Below are positions 42,267-51,782 of a stretch of 64,000 bases of DNA, one piece after another. This stretch comes from Providencia alcalifaciens (GTDB lineage: Bacteria; Pseudomonadota; Gammaproteobacteria; Enterobacterales; Enterobacteriaceae): NCBI RefSeq assembly GCF_020271745.1, contig NZ_CP084296.1:310001-374000 (forward strand). The letters run 5' to 3'. Below the pieces are notes generated by a model, which did no database searches, was not told the DNA's origin, and saw only the letters and a program-made list of their open reading frames with translations. How positions within the stretch are numbered: position 1 is the stretch's first letter; every line of letters begins with the position of its first letter. The translations under genes were made by a program, and so were the position numbers.

Positions 42267-42806
42267 TTACTCTTCCAGCAAAGTAACATGCCCAATATAC
42301 GGCAGGTGGCGATACTGCTGCGCGTAGTCGATACCATAACCGACAACGAATTTATCTTCGATTGAATAACCAATCCACTCAACTGGTACATCCACTTCAC
42401 GGCGAGATGGCTTATCAAGCAATGTACAGATTGCCACAGATGCTGGCTCACGCAGGCCAAAAATTTCACGGACTTTATTTAACGTGTTGCCTGAGTCAAT
42501 GATATCTTCCACGATCAGCACATGCTTACCGCGAATATCTTCATCTAAGTCTTTCACGATTTTCACATCACGGCTTGATGTCATTGCATTGCCGTAGCTT
42601 GATACGGTCATGAAATCAACTTCATGAGGTACAGTGATTTTACGGCATAAATCCGCCATGAAAATGAAAGAGCCTTTTAACAGACCAACCAGTACTAAAT
42701 CACCTTGTTTGTCTTGGTAATGAGCACTAATGCTGTCTGCTAATTCACTGATTCTTTGAGTAATCTCTTCTTCAGAGATCATTACATCTAGAGTATGTTT
42801 CATCAT
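42267..42806 (-). CDS. hpt: Hypoxanthine phosphoribosyltransferase
   Basis: 179 residues (178 from the second ATG, as in E. coli). A purine salvage enzyme that makes IMP (and GMP) from base plus PRPP. The PRPP-binding signature is [14 protein letters not shown], and the hood region is [15 protein letters not shown]. It is convergent with can and shares a bidirectional terminator. No clear Shine-Dalgarno sequence precedes either ATG. Confidence 0.97.
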   Translation of the reverse strand: MMKHTLDVMISEEEITQRISELADSISAHYQDKQGDLVLVGLLKGSFIFMADLCRKITVPHEVDFMTVSSYGNAMTSSRDVKIVKDLDEDIRGKHVLIVEDIIDSGNTLNKVREIFGLREPASVAICTLLDKPSRREVDVPVEWIGYSIEDKFVVGYGIDYAQQYRHLPYIGHVTLLEE

Positions 42807-42918
42807 CTATTACGCATGTATGGGAAAGGAAAGCGCGTAATTTTAACATAAGCCACACAAAGACGCGACGACAAAACAATTGACAGTGACCACATCGCCA
42901 CTGCCAGTTTCGATGACC

Positions 42919-44583
42919 TTAACCTACAGTAAAGCCCATCATCATGCCGGTATCTTCATGCTCCAGTAGATGACAATGTGCCATATAAGGGTGCTGTGGC
43001 GTCGCAGTATGTTTAAATTCCACTAATACTTCACTCACTTGGCCTTCCACTTTCACAATATCTTTCCAGCCTTGGCGATGCGGTTCAACCGGACGACCAT
43101 TTTCTTTGAGGATCCTAAAACGCGTTCCGTGAACATGGAATGGGTGCAGCATCATATCGCCACGCCCTGAAATCACCCAAACCTCTTGCTGATTTAATGG
43201 CGCATTAAACGCAGGATGGGTCATTGAGAAAACCTGCCCATTGATGGTGTTCGCATTATGAATATCCAGATCACCCGTGCCCATACCGCAATGACCGCCA
43301 CTGTTTTGCGTGCCAGCCGCCATATTGCCATGGCCCATATTGCTGTTATTCATATTTCCATGGTTCATGTTTCCATTCCCCATATTGCCACCATTCATAT
43401 TGGAATGGTCCATATTCCCCATCATACCGCCATGACCGCCCATGCTCCCCATCGCCTGCGGACCATATTTTTCACGCAGCATCGCCATGCCTTGCATGTC
43501 CAAGCGCATATCCATCATCAAATGGAATTTACGGCGATTTAGCCCCGTCAGTGAAGGAATAGCAGCAATCGTTGCTAATTGCTCAGGTAATTTTCCAGCA
43601 CCTGCACTCAAAGTCGTTTCAATGCGTAAAACAGGCAGTGGCTGATCAAATGGCGCGATGGTCATCCCCATTTGGCCGACAGGTAAAGTAACAAGATCGA
43701 AGGAACGACCGTCTGAGGCATCAATCAATACTTCAAAGCGCTCGCCCATTAAAATCGGTAATTCAGTTAATGGGATAGGTTCAGCCAACAATCCACCATC
43801 ACTGCCCACCACATACATTTTACGTCCATCACTGGTCGATACGTTCAAGCTACGAGCATTACAACCGTTTAATAAACGCAGGCGGATCCAACCTTTCGGC
43901 GCAACATGTTTAGGATAAACCGCTCCGTTGGTCAGCATCATATCCCCAAACCAGCCCACGGCCGCACTCATGACGTCTAATTGATAATCAATTTGTCCAT
44001 CATCTTTTAAGCGTTTATCTTGCAGAATAACGGGAATATCATCGACGCCCCACTCGCTCGGTAAGCCATGCTTTTGGCTATCTTCATCTTTAACAAGTAC
44101 TAATCCCGCTAACCCCATCGCCACTTGGTAACCCGTTTTTCCATGGGTATGAGGGTGGAACCAGCAGGTGGCTTCCGGTTGGTTGAGGGTGAAATTGACT
44201 TTACGGCTAGCACCGGGAGCGATAATCGCTTGAGGTCCGCCATCTTGCTCGCCGGAGATTTCCAGCCCGTGCCAGTGTACGGTTGTCTCTTCGGATAATT
44301 GGTTGGTGATATTAATGTTTACTGGCTGCCCATTTTTCAGGCTAAGTGCTGGACCCAATAAATCGCCGTTATATCCCCACGTCGTGGTTTTTTTACCCGG
44401 TACAAACTGTGAAATACCTTGCTTGATGGCGATTTGAATATTCCCTTGTGAATCCGGTTCTACAAGTGGTGGAATAGCCAATGTGGGATAATTCCCAGCA
44501 GCAACAGCCATGCGGCTCCAAACTGGTAGTGCGCTCGCGGCATAAGCGATAGCACTCAGCTTCAGAAAATCACGACGTAACAT
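42919..44583 (-). CDS. cueO: Multicopper oxidase CueO
   Basis: 554 residues, longer than E. coli CueO (516). A periplasmic cuprous oxidase that protects against copper. The twin-arginine signal is [16 protein letters not shown]. The copper-binding motifs are HWHG (residue about 100), HPHTHG, HPFHVHG and [13 protein letters not shown] Met-, Asn-, Gly- and His-rich insert of about 55 residues (near 375-435) replaces the shorter E. coli Met-rich loop, the gate for Cu(I). The upstream promoter carries a MerR-type operator, so control by CueR is expected. Confidence 0.97.
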   Translation of the reverse strand: MLRRDFLKLSAIAYAASALPVWSRMAVAAGNYPTLAIPPLVEPDSQGNIQIAIKQGISQFVPGKKTTTWGYNGDLLGPALSLKNGQPVNINITNQLSEETTVHWHGLEISGEQDGGPQAIIAPGASRKVNFTLNQPEATCWFHPHTHGKTGYQVAMGLAGLVLVKDEDSQKHGLPSEWGVDDIPVILQDKRLKDDGQIDYQLDVMSAAVGWFGDMMLTNGAVYPKHVAPKGWIRLRLLNGCNARSLNVSTSDGRKMYVVGSDGGLLAEPIPLTELPILMGERFEVLIDASDGRSFDLVTLPVGQMGMTIAPFDQPLPVLRIETTLSAGAGKLPEQLATIAAIPSLTGLNRRKFHLMMDMRLDMQGMAMLREKYGPQAMGSMGGHGGMMGNMDHSNMNGGNMGNGNMNHGNMNNSNMGHGNMAAGTQNSGGHCGMGTGDLDIHNANTINGQVFSMTHPAFNAPLNQQEVWVISGRGDMMLHPFHVHGTRFRILKENGRPVEPHRQGWKDIVKVEGQVSEVLVEFKHTATPQHPYMAHCHLLEHEDTGMMMGFTVG

Positions 44584-44683
44584 AGATAACCTTCCTTTTA
44601 TTTATCAAAATCAACAATCAGTGAGCACGGTATGACAAGTCTGAAATTGCTCTTGCCAAGCAAAACGTGGTTTAATGATTAGA

Positions 44684-44714
44684 ATCATAAAGCTTCCCCT
44701 TACAGGAAGGTCAA
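44684..44714 (-). promoter_or_regulatory. CueR-type promoter of cueO
   Basis: On the minus strand TTGACC (-35, 44709-44714) and TATGAT (-10, 44684-44689) are separated by exactly 19 bp. That overlong spacer is characteristic of MerR-family-activated promoters. The spacer holds the dyad CTTCC ... GGAAG, close to known CueR sites. It lies about 100 bp before the cueO start. Confidence 0.85.
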
Positions 44715-44895
44715 TAAACCCATGCATCTAATATGGGTTTATTACAAAGATTTAAGAAAGTTAGAATTGACTAACAAATCTATACACAAAATAATCTAAA
44801 GTGCATAGTAGACATAAAGAAATCAGGCAACTTGATGTAATGCGAGTATGTTCTTATGCTAATGTTACTTGACATAAAAACCAGATGAATATCGA

Positions 44896-45243
44896 ATGCA
44901 AAAATTTATATTGATGTCATGCTTAATGATGCTTTTGGGGCTAACCAACACCGCTAAAGCACTCTCTACCAATGAAGCTGAAGACCTCGCTGATCTGACC
45001 GCCGTATTTATTTATTTAAAATATGATTGCGGCTATTCCCAAATTCCTGACAGAGAAATTGAACGCGCCATTGTTTACTTTGCAAAAAGTAATAAATGGG
45101 ACTTGGGAAACTATAACTCAGATAAAATGAGCAAGCTGAATAAAGAAAGCTACGATGATTTAAAAGGTATTCCACTGACCCAAGAGTTTAAATGTCAATC
45201 CTTGGCGAGAGACTCTTTAGGGCTATTTGCTTACGTAAAATAA
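44896..45243 (+). CDS. yacC: Periplasmic YacC family protein (PulS/OutS-like)
   Basis: 115 residues with an N-terminal signal peptide (hydrophobic to about residue 22, ending TAKA). The mature part, EAEDLADLTAVFIYLKYDCGYSQIPDREI and ending LARDSLGLFAYVK, follows E. coli YacC closely, with two conserved cysteines. It belongs to the family of type II secretion pilotins (PulS/OutS), although YacC itself has no established function. It is divergent from cueO; in E. coli yacC and cueO are also neighbours. Confidence 0.9.
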   Translation: MQKFILMSCLMMLLGLTNTAKALSTNEAEDLADLTAVFIYLKYDCGYSQIPDREIERAIVYFAKSNKWDLGNYNSDKMSKLNKESYDDLKGIPLTQEFKCQSLARDSLGLFAYVK

Positions 45244-45258
45244 GCCTAAAATTCCTGC

Positions 45259-45304
45259 GGAAACATGTCGATATCTCTTATCATCCACATCGATACATGT
45301 TTCC
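45259..45304. terminator. Long hairpin between convergent yacC and the AbrB-family gene
   Basis: GGAAACATGT (45259-45268) and ACATGTTTCC (45295-45304) are perfect 10-bp arms, extended inside by CGAT/ATCG. T-rich sequence follows on the plus strand. The loop is long for a classic terminator. Confidence 0.55.
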
Positions 45305-45307
45305 TTC

Positions 45308-46348
45308 TTATCCCTCTTTCTTCCCTTTTCGTTCCTGCCAAAACAGAACTATCGATGGAATCGTTTGGATAATCACCATTCGAATAATATGGTTAGACAT
45401 CACAAAGCCAGCATCCAAATTCATCGTTATTGCAGCAAAAGTCATGGCTTCCATACTTCCGGGCGCCCAAGCCAGCAATAACACCGCAATATCATACCCC
45501 GTGATCCACGCAGCAAACACCGTGATCAAAAAAGTCAAAATAATATTGATGATCACCACTTGGGCTGAAGAGTAAATATTTTTTATCAGCGCGGATAGTG
45601 GGAACACAATGAAATGATTACCGATATTCATCCCAATTAAAACCATGCTCAACTCAGTCAACATCAATGGGAAATGGAGCTGAACATCAATCCAACCTTG
45701 AATTAACGTTGCCGCCCCGAGGGACGTTAACATAAAAGGAGCCGGCACTCGGAGGCGTTGCAAAAACATTCCGACCACCACCCCTACCGTCACAATCACC
45801 AATAACCAGAATGTGGATTCGAGGGTTAACGCTGGCCATTCAATTAGCGGCTGAGGCTCCCCCTCACTTCCCACGACCAAACCCGCCAATAAAATAAGGA
45901 TAATCAAACGGATAGTATGAGAGATGACAATTTTTTGCGGTGGCGTATGGGTATGATCCGTTAAGGCAAGGATAGCCGCCATCGCTCCCGGTACCGAGCC
46001 TAACATCGCTTCCTGTTTTGTCCACCCTACCTTGCGGTAAAACCAGAAAAAACTAAATGAAAACTGCACTGCCAAACAGACCACCAGCATCAATAACAGT
46101 AACAATAAGTTATCTGCATCCTTGAGCGATACTTGATTAAACATCAATCCTACAGAGGTTCCGAGCGTCACTTGAACAAAGGTAATGGTGTGCTTAGGGA
46201 TGGGGAATGAGAAACCAAAGCGGTGAAAAATAATAATGGCGATAATCGGACCAAACATCAACGCTAAAGGAATGCCGATATAAGTGAGTGTGCCGCCAAC
46301 AATGGCACAAAGAATGATCCCGACACTCATTTTTATCAGCTTTATCAT
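45308..46348 (-). CDS. AbrB-family (PF05145-type) membrane protein
   Basis: 346 residues with about nine or ten hydrophobic helices. The repeated Gly-rich pattern, GTLTYIGIPLALMFGPIIAII near the N-terminus and GAATLIQGWID... later, together with WTKQEAMLGSVPGAMAAILAL and LLAWAPGSMEAMTFAAI, is that of the internally duplicated AbrB/ammonia-monooxygenase-like membrane family. Despite the names used in databases this is a probable transporter, not the DNA-binding AbrB. It is on the same strand as, and 191 bp downstream of, the TetR gene, with a terminator between them. Confidence 0.85.
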   Translation of the reverse strand: MIKLIKMSVGIILCAIVGGTLTYIGIPLALMFGPIIAIIIFHRFGFSFPIPKHTITFVQVTLGTSVGLMFNQVSLKDADNLLLLLLMLVVCLAVQFSFSFFWFYRKVGWTKQEAMLGSVPGAMAAILALTDHTHTPPQKIVISHTIRLIILILLAGLVVGSEGEPQPLIEWPALTLESTFWLLVIVTVGVVVGMFLQRLRVPAPFMLTSLGAATLIQGWIDVQLHFPLMLTELSMVLIGMNIGNHFIVFPLSALIKNIYSSAQVVIINIILTFLITVFAAWITGYDIAVLLLAWAPGSMEAMTFAAITMNLDAGFVMSNHIIRMVIIQTIPSIVLFWQERKGKKEG

Positions 46349-46485
46349 TGGACAGTAACCATTGATATAATTAATTATGTGATTACGTTATATCACAATC
46401 ATTCAAGATCATAAGGCTAAGAATGCTGAAATGATCATCATGTCTGTTTTTCGTGAAGGTTTAACTGATAATCCTACGAGGTGCA

Positions 46486-46511
46486 TAAAATCCCCCGATA
46501 GACAGGAGGAT
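46486..46511 (-). terminator. Terminator after the TetR-family gene
   Basis: On the minus strand ATCCTCC pairs with GGGGGAT (one T-G pair) across an 8-nt loop and is followed by TTTTAT. Confidence 0.65.
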
Positions 46512-46539
46512 ATTAGGCGAATTTGAGAGGGGGAAATGT

Positions 46540-47178
46540 CTATGGCGTTTCAATCTGCTGTTTGTCTGCAGTAGCCTGATTAATAATGGCTTTTGCCATC
46601 CATTGTGCAATTTCAGTGACCTGATCGTTATCCAATTTCCAGATATCTTTTAATACCAAGAAAATTTCCGAACCGTAGATCACAGAAAACGCTTTGATAA
46701 CTTTATCAATGACTTCATCCGGAAACTCAGATTTCATCGGTGATGTGACCATCGCCAAAATATCTTTACGATTACCGCGCTCTAATCGTTTCTCTTCGGG
46801 TTCCGGTGAGGGTAATGAACGCCCAAGTGCCCACTGTTGAAGTGATGTTTGTAAGGCCGCACGCAAAACGCCTTCGTGAGCAAACATGCGCGGGAACGCG
46901 TAGCGTAACAGCTCATCGATCCGCTCTTCTGTTTTTTCGCTTTGCGGTTTCCACGTCAAAATAGGACCGAGGCTAACATTTACTGTCGCTGCAATCAGAT
47001 CACTTTGCGTTGGAAAATAACGATACGCAGTCGCTCGCGAAACCCCCGCTTCCATCGCTAACTCAGACACTGACGGCATTGCCCCTTTTTCAAATAGCTC
47101 AACCGCCGTTGACACGAGTAAGTTATAGGTACGTTTACGCGTTCCTTTATAGTCTGGCATGAGATGGCTCAGTGGCAT
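46540..47178 (-). CDS. TetR/AcrR-family transcriptional regulator
   Basis: 212 residues. An N-terminal helix-turn-helix domain of TetR type is seen at about residues 18-62, with VSELAMEAGVSRATAYRYFPTQSDLIAA as the recognition region. The C-terminal ligand domain is unassigned. It is transcribed divergently from the UPF0261/PEP-hydrolase-family operon. Two near-identical palindromes in the shared intergenic region are its likely operators, so it probably represses or switches that operon. The ligand is unknown. Confidence 0.92.
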   Translation of the reverse strand: MPLSHLMPDYKGTRKRTYNLLVSTAVELFEKGAMPSVSELAMEAGVSRATAYRYFPTQSDLIAATVNVSLGPILTWKPQSEKTEERIDELLRYAFPRMFAHEGVLRAALQTSLQQWALGRSLPSPEPEEKRLERGNRKDILAMVTSPMKSEFPDEVIDKVIKAFSVIYGSEIFLVLKDIWKLDNDQVTEIAQWMAKAIINQATADKQQIETP

Positions 47179-47452
47179 ATCTTTATCCTTAAAATCGCCT
47201 TTCTATGAGTGTAGACAATATCTTTCACAATACATATTCGCCGATAAGCATTCTTAATCATCTGGTGAGCATGTTGTGTGCTCGCTCTCGAAATTACGCT
47301 ATAAATACAGCACGGTAAATCATTATATTTAAATATTCATGGACAAAAACCATTACTCTGATTTAACTATTTTATGATAGCCACTCTATTTATAATGTTT
47401 TATCAACAAGATACAAATCATCATCTGAATATCCAAACAAACAACACAAAAA

Positions 47453-47504
47453 ATGAGACTCCAGTCTCATTGTTGACTTATCATAAATGATACTATAGTC
47501 TCAT
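47453..47504. promoter_or_regulatory. Paired 18-bp palindromes, candidate TetR operators, with promoter between
   Basis: ATGAGACT-cc-AGTCTCAT (47453-47470) is a perfect dyad. ATGATACT-at-AGTCTCAT (47487-47504) is the same with one changed base in the left arm. Their centres are 34 bp apart. A candidate -35 TTGACT (47473-47478) lies between them, and a -10-like TATAGT (47494-47499) inside the second. The site is about 77 bp before the gene at 47581. Confidence 0.8.
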
Positions 47505-47580
47505 TGAGATGAAAAATTCAACAAACCCTACACATATTAAGTAACCAAATAAAGTTACATAAAAAACAAAGGATTTTTCT

Positions 47581-48801
47581 ATGCCAAAGCATCAGGGTTT
47601 TATTTATGTCGCAAGTACCCTAGACACCAAAAGCGCTGAACTTTTTTATGTCAGTGACTTAATTAAAAATGCAGGGCTTGCTGTACGTACCGTTGATTTA
47701 AGTACTCAGCCATCATTATTAGAAAAAAATGCTGATGTTACCGCTGAAATGGTTGCCAGTTTCCACCCTCAAGGTGCTGGCGCCATTTTCTGCGGGGATC
47801 GCGGGAAAGCGATAGAAGCGATGGCGCAAGCCTTCAGCCTCTATCTTGCTGCACAAACTGACGTCGCTGCAATACTTGGGCTAGGCGGCTCAGGGGGTAC
47901 GGCACTGATTACACCAGCAATGCAAATTTTACCTGTCGGTGTGCCAAAACTTATGGTCTCCACCATGGCATCAGGCGATATTTCCGGGTATATCGGCGCG
48001 AGCGATATCGCCATGATGTACTCCGTCACGGATGTTTCTGGACTCAATGCCATTTCACGTAAAGTCCTGAAAAATGCCGCCAACCAAATTGCCGGCGCAG
48101 TCTGGTTTGATAACGGTGAAACCGATACCGCCGAAAATAAACCTGCAATTGCCTTGACCATGTTTGGTGTCACCACCCCTTGCGTCCAGCAATTGACTGC
48201 AAAATTAGAACACGACCATGACTGCCTAGTGTTCCATGCAACAGGAAGTGGCGGCAAAGCCATGGAAAAATTGATTGATAGCCGCTTATTAGATTCCGTT
48301 TTGGATATCACCACCACGGAAGTGTGCGACTACCTATTTGGTGGCGTGTTGGCTTGCGATGAAGACCGCTTTGGTGCCATCGCACGAACTCAAACACCTT
48401 GCGTATTATCTTGCGGTGCATTAGACATGGTGAACTTTGGTCGCCCTTCCACCGTGCCAGAACAATATAAAGATAGACAGTTTTATCACCATAATGCCCA
48501 AGTCACTCTGATGAGAACGACCGTAGAAGAGAATCGTCAAATGGGGCATTGGATAGCAGAAAAGCTGAATGCTTGTGAAGGCGAAATTCGTTTTATTATC
48601 CCAACAGCTGGTTTTTCCGCATTAGATATCGACGGTGCACCATTTTGGGATCCTCAGGCAGACCAAGCCTTTATCGACGCATTAACACAGCACTTAGTCA
48701 CAACAGAAAAACGACAATTAATATTAAGCCCGCATCACATTAATTCCCCTGAATTCTGTGAGCAGGTTATTGAATTACACCAGGAAATAGTAAACAAGTA
48801 G
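47581..48801 (+). CDS. UPF0261 / Tm-1-like ATP-binding domain protein
   Basis: 406 residues. The product matches the UPF0261 (Tm-1-like) family: an N-terminal [16 protein letters not shown], a Gly-rich nucleotide-binding segment [17 protein letters not shown] followed by [16 protein letters not shown], and a C-terminal lobe with [12 protein letters not shown]. Plant Tm-1 binds ATP and a viral replicase; the bacterial role is unknown. The ATG has AAAGGAT about 8 nt upstream. The PEP-hydrolase-family gene follows after 10 bp, so they form a two-gene operon under the TetR-type palindromes. Confidence 0.9.
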   Translation: MPKHQGFIYVASTLDTKSAELFYVSDLIKNAGLAVRTVDLSTQPSLLEKNADVTAEMVASFHPQGAGAIFCGDRGKAIEAMAQAFSLYLAAQTDVAAILGLGGSGGTALITPAMQILPVGVPKLMVSTMASGDISGYIGASDIAMMYSVTDVSGLNAISRKVLKNAANQIAGAVWFDNGETDTAENKPAIALTMFGVTTPCVQQLTAKLEHDHDCLVFHATGSGGKAMEKLIDSRLLDSVLDITTTEVCDYLFGGVLACDEDRFGAIARTQTPCVLSCGALDMVNFGRPSTVPEQYKDRQFYHHNAQVTLMRTTVEENRQMGHWIAEKLNACEGEIRFIIPTAGFSALDIDGAPFWDPQADQAFIDALTQHLVTTEKRQLILSPHHINSPEFCEQVIELHQEIVNK

Positions 48802-48811
48802 AGGTTCATCA

Positions 48812-49639
48812 ATGAAACATAACCGCGAAGACTTACTGAAAAATTTCAGAGAGATGATTGCTCGTGGAGAACCCATCATTGGCGGTGGCGCAGGTACTGG
48901 TCTGTCCGCTAAATGTGAAGAAGCCGGTGGCATCGACTTAATCGTTATTTATAATTCAGGTCGTTACCGTATGGCTGGACGCGGCTCTCTCGCCGGTCTG
49001 CTGGCTTATGGTAATGCCAACGAAATCGTGATGGATATGGCGAAAGAAGTTCTTCCTGTCGTGAAGCACACCCCGGTGCTTGCAGGGGTTAACGGTACCG
49101 ACCCATTCTGTCAGTTCGATAAATTCCTTGATGATATCAAGGCGACTGGCTTTGCTGGGGTACAAAACTTCCCAACCGTCGGGCTGATTGACGGTAACTT
49201 CCGCGCCAATTTAGAAGAAACCGGCATGGGCTACGGTTTAGAAGTCGATATGATCCGTATGGCACATGAAAAAGGGTTATTAACCACGCCATACGTCTTT
49301 AGCCGTGAAGATGCCATTGCAATGGCACAAGCAGGTGCAGACATTATTGTGCCACACATGGGCCTGACCACTGGTGGTAACATTGGTGCGGAAACCGCCG
49401 TCACACTGGCAGATTGCGTTGAACTTATCAATGATTGGGCGAAAGCCGCAAAATCCGTGCGTGATGATGTGATTATTCTGTGTCACGGTGGCCCTATCGC
49501 CACGCCTGAAGATGCAGAATATATTTTAGCGCACTGCCCAGATTGCCACGGCTTCTACGGTGCAAGTTCTATGGAACGTTTGCCGACAGAAGTGGCATTG
49601 AAAGAGACCACACAGCAATTTAAATCAATAACTCGCTAA
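48812..49639 (+). CDS. Phosphoenolpyruvate hydrolase-family TIM-barrel protein
   Basis: 275 residues, a TIM-barrel protein of the family annotated as phosphoenolpyruvate hydrolase-like (PF09370 type). Visible segments are [58 protein letters not shown] and [14 protein letters not shown], ending in [16 protein letters not shown]. These residues resemble a phosphate-binding barrel, but the substrate is not established. It is the second gene of the operon with the UPF0261 protein (10 bp gap, AGAGG ribosome binding site) and is closed by a strong terminator. The two genes commonly occur together in other bacteria, to my knowledge. Confidence 0.9.
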   Translation: MKHNREDLLKNFREMIARGEPIIGGGAGTGLSAKCEEAGGIDLIVIYNSGRYRMAGRGSLAGLLAYGNANEIVMDMAKEVLPVVKHTPVLAGVNGTDPFCQFDKFLDDIKATGFAGVQNFPTVGLIDGNFRANLEETGMGYGLEVDMIRMAHEKGLLTTPYVFSREDAIAMAQAGADIIVPHMGLTTGGNIGAETAVTLADCVELINDWAKAAKSVRDDVIILCHGGPIATPEDAEYILAHCPDCHGFYGASSMERLPTEVALKETTQQFKSITR

Positions 49640-49685
49640 TTTTCATTCTGTATTTTTTGTTTTATTTTATTTTGCCAACACCAGG

Positions 49686-49710
49686 ACGCCTACTTCGGTA
49701 GGCGTTTTTC
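49686..49710 (+). terminator. Terminator of the UPF0261/PEP-hydrolase-family operon
   Basis: ACGCCTAC-TTCG-GTAGGCGT is an 8-bp stem with the stable UUCG tetraloop, followed by TTTTC. Confidence 0.92.
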
Positions 49711-49729
49711 TTTCTATTTATTATTCAAC

Positions 49730-50491
49730 TTATTGGCCATCCACATCGACCATTTGGTCTTTTTTCTTTTTGCGTAAACTCAGTAGCCCAAATAATGCAG
49801 GCAAGACAACAGGCAACGAAAAATAAAGCACGCCAAACGCAAACGCCACATGCGGCTTTTCAGGAAACTCTCCGCCCGTACCAATAGAATCTAAATAATG
49901 AATGGATTCAAGATACTCTGGAGTAAGCCCACCATAAGGCACCATCCACGATAACAGCAGCGCAGTAACGATACTGAACATAAAGTTTATTGCCATTAAG
50001 GCAGAATAACCCAGGTTCTCTTGCCGCTCTTGGTCAGTTCGACTGGTTAATCCAAACAGCATACGGTTTGCAACGGTCGCACTGTAGAGATAGAGGATCA
50101 CTGGCGAATCCCCCAATACTGAGGCATTGATAGCTAGAGCAAAAAGACCATAAACCAAGGCGAATCCTAATATCACAAAAAAATTCTTAGATACCGACAT
50201 AAATACGCCGGAATGCACCAGAATAAACTCGAATATAAGGATCAGCGTGAGGTTATAAATAATCTCGACACTGTAATTTTCAGGGAAAAACCAAACTGAA
50301 ATAATAAAACCCACATAGAATAACGAAAATCCGTAATTCATTATTTTGGAAAAGGCACGAATGATACTGAATGAATTGTGGCTCTCTTTTACACTTTTTA
50401 CCGCTTTCTTTTTAGGGAAAAAACTTGCCGCTGAAGATTGGCGCCCTTTATTTTTATTCGTAACCGGTTTATTTTCCCTTGGTGTTTCCAT
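49730..50491 (-). CDS. Unrecognised membrane protein
   Basis: 253 residues that I cannot assign to a family. A basic, Lys-rich N-terminal tail of about 45 residues is followed by about six hydrophobic helices (two pairs near 52-72 and 78-96, then 104-128, 136-152, 165-190 and 215-240). The C-terminus is Lys-rich and then acidic (KKKKDQMVDVDGQ). The ATG has GGAG close upstream. It is convergent with the PEP-hydrolase-family operon and stands alone. Most likely an inner-membrane protein of unknown function. Confidence 0.75.
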   Translation of the reverse strand: METPRENKPVTNKNKGRQSSAASFFPKKKAVKSVKESHNSFSIIRAFSKIMNYGFSLFYVGFIISVWFFPENYSVEIIYNLTLILIFEFILVHSGVFMSVSKNFFVILGFALVYGLFALAINASVLGDSPVILYLYSATVANRMLFGLTSRTDQERQENLGYSALMAINFMFSIVTALLLSWMVPYGGLTPEYLESIHYLDSIGTGGEFPEKPHVAFAFGVLYFSLPVVLPALFGLLSLRKKKKDQMVDVDGQ

Positions 50492-50651
50492 TCCATGTCT
50501 CCATTGGCACTCGTTTACACTTGTGTCGAACTAATCCTAAATAATGGCGTTATTCTGAAGGGGAATAAAATAAAAAGCGAGGAGAGAAAATGGCACGCGG
50601 TCACAAAACTATTTATTATACCGCGCACCATTAATCAGTGATTAAAGCTAT

Positions 50652-50699
50652 TTAAAAATTAAATCTATCTAAAAATTAAATCTATCTAAAAATTAAACC
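50652..50699. repeat. 17-bp tandem repeat at the 3' end of ddh
   Basis: The unit TAAAAATTAAATCTATC is present about 2.8 times in direct succession. The last copy overlaps the ddh stop codon (50693-50695). Confidence 0.85.
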
Positions 50700-51589
50700 A
50701 GCTTAGCGATTAAGCTATCTAAATCACCTTGCAGGAAATTCACTGGTGGGATTTCAATGACGGTATAAGCGCCCGCAGGCTGTTTCATGGTCGCTCTTGC
50801 GGCAGAAACCATAAATTGCGATGTTAATGCTGGGTTATTGATACGCATTGAATATTCAAATAATTGGTTATGCGTCGCACCAGAAACCCCTTTATGGGTC
50901 ATGTGAACCCCGTGCCCCACATCTTTTAATGCATCAATGCTATCCACTTGACGAATATGGGTTTCATCGGAAGAGAAATAACTATCTTGCTTTATCCCAC
51001 GCACCACATCATCAAAATTTGCACCGGCTTCCAGCTCAACATACACCATACGGCGATGGACGCCAGTGCCTAGAGGGATGGTGACTGAAAGCGCATCTTT
51101 CACGCCATCAACCGCTTTCGCAGCCACACTGTGTCCCATGCTCATACCTGGTCCAAAGTTCGTGTAAGTCACCCCTTTTGGTGCCATCGCTAACATCAGA
51201 GTACGCATGATGGAGTCAGAACCCGGATCCCAGCCTGCCGATACAATTGATACACTGTTATGTTTCTTCGCGACGCTATCAAGCTGGTGTTTTAATGCCA
51301 CGATATCAGAGTGCACATCGAAGCTATCTACAGTATTAATCCCTAGGCTTAAGATTTTCGCAGCTAAAGTTCCAATAGCCCGTGTAGGGGAACAAAGTAA
51401 CGCAACATCCACGCCACCTAATTTTTCAATATCATCAACCACTTTATACCCGGTTAATTCCGCTGGAATATCTTGGGTATTACGACGTACAATTCCGACT
51501 AATTCGAAATCATCAGCGGCTTGAACAGCTTCTAGTGCATAACGACCAATATTGCCGTAACCCACTATTGCTGTTTTAATTTTTGTCAT
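50693..51589 (-). CDS. ddh: meso-Diaminopimelate D-dehydrogenase
   Basis: 298 residues. The NADP-binding Rossmann motif AIVGYGNIGRYALEAV is at the N-terminus. The segments LCSPTRAIGT, SAGWDPGSDSIMRTL, FGPGMSMGHSVAAKAV and THKGVSGATHNQ match the diaminopimelate dehydrogenase family. The enzyme makes meso-diaminopimelate from tetrahydrodipicolinate plus ammonia in one step, a shortcut of the lysine and cell-wall pathway that is rare among Enterobacterales but reported for Proteus relatives. The ATG has GAGGAG 6 nt upstream. It is divergent from the MATE exporter. Its 3' end lies in a 17-bp tandem repeat. Confidence 0.93.
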   Translation of the reverse strand: MTKIKTAIVGYGNIGRYALEAVQAADDFELVGIVRRNTQDIPAELTGYKVVDDIEKLGGVDVALLCSPTRAIGTLAAKILSLGINTVDSFDVHSDIVALKHQLDSVAKKHNSVSIVSAGWDPGSDSIMRTLMLAMAPKGVTYTNFGPGMSMGHSVAAKAVDGVKDALSVTIPLGTGVHRRMVYVELEAGANFDDVVRGIKQDSYFSSDETHIRQVDSIDALKDVGHGVHMTHKGVSGATHNQLFEYSMRINNPALTSQFMVSAARATMKQPAGAYTVIEIPPVNFLQGDLDSLIAKLV

Positions 51590-51782
51590 TGTAACTCCTC
51601 GGTCATTCTGATGTCATATTTCAAATACAAGATACATATCAATAACAAATTTATATAGATTAAACAAAGCTTAATTCTCTAAAAACTTCCGGCTTTTATT
51701 ACTAGGTTACTTTATCAATTAGAGGTAGAATCCGAGCAAATCTCGTTCTTTTCTCTAATTTCAACGAATACAAAGGTTCTTA

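Noticed and set aside
43258-43542. A plus-strand frame rich in Ile, His and Met opposite cueO
   Set aside because: It is the antisense shadow of the Met-rich loop codons of CueO.
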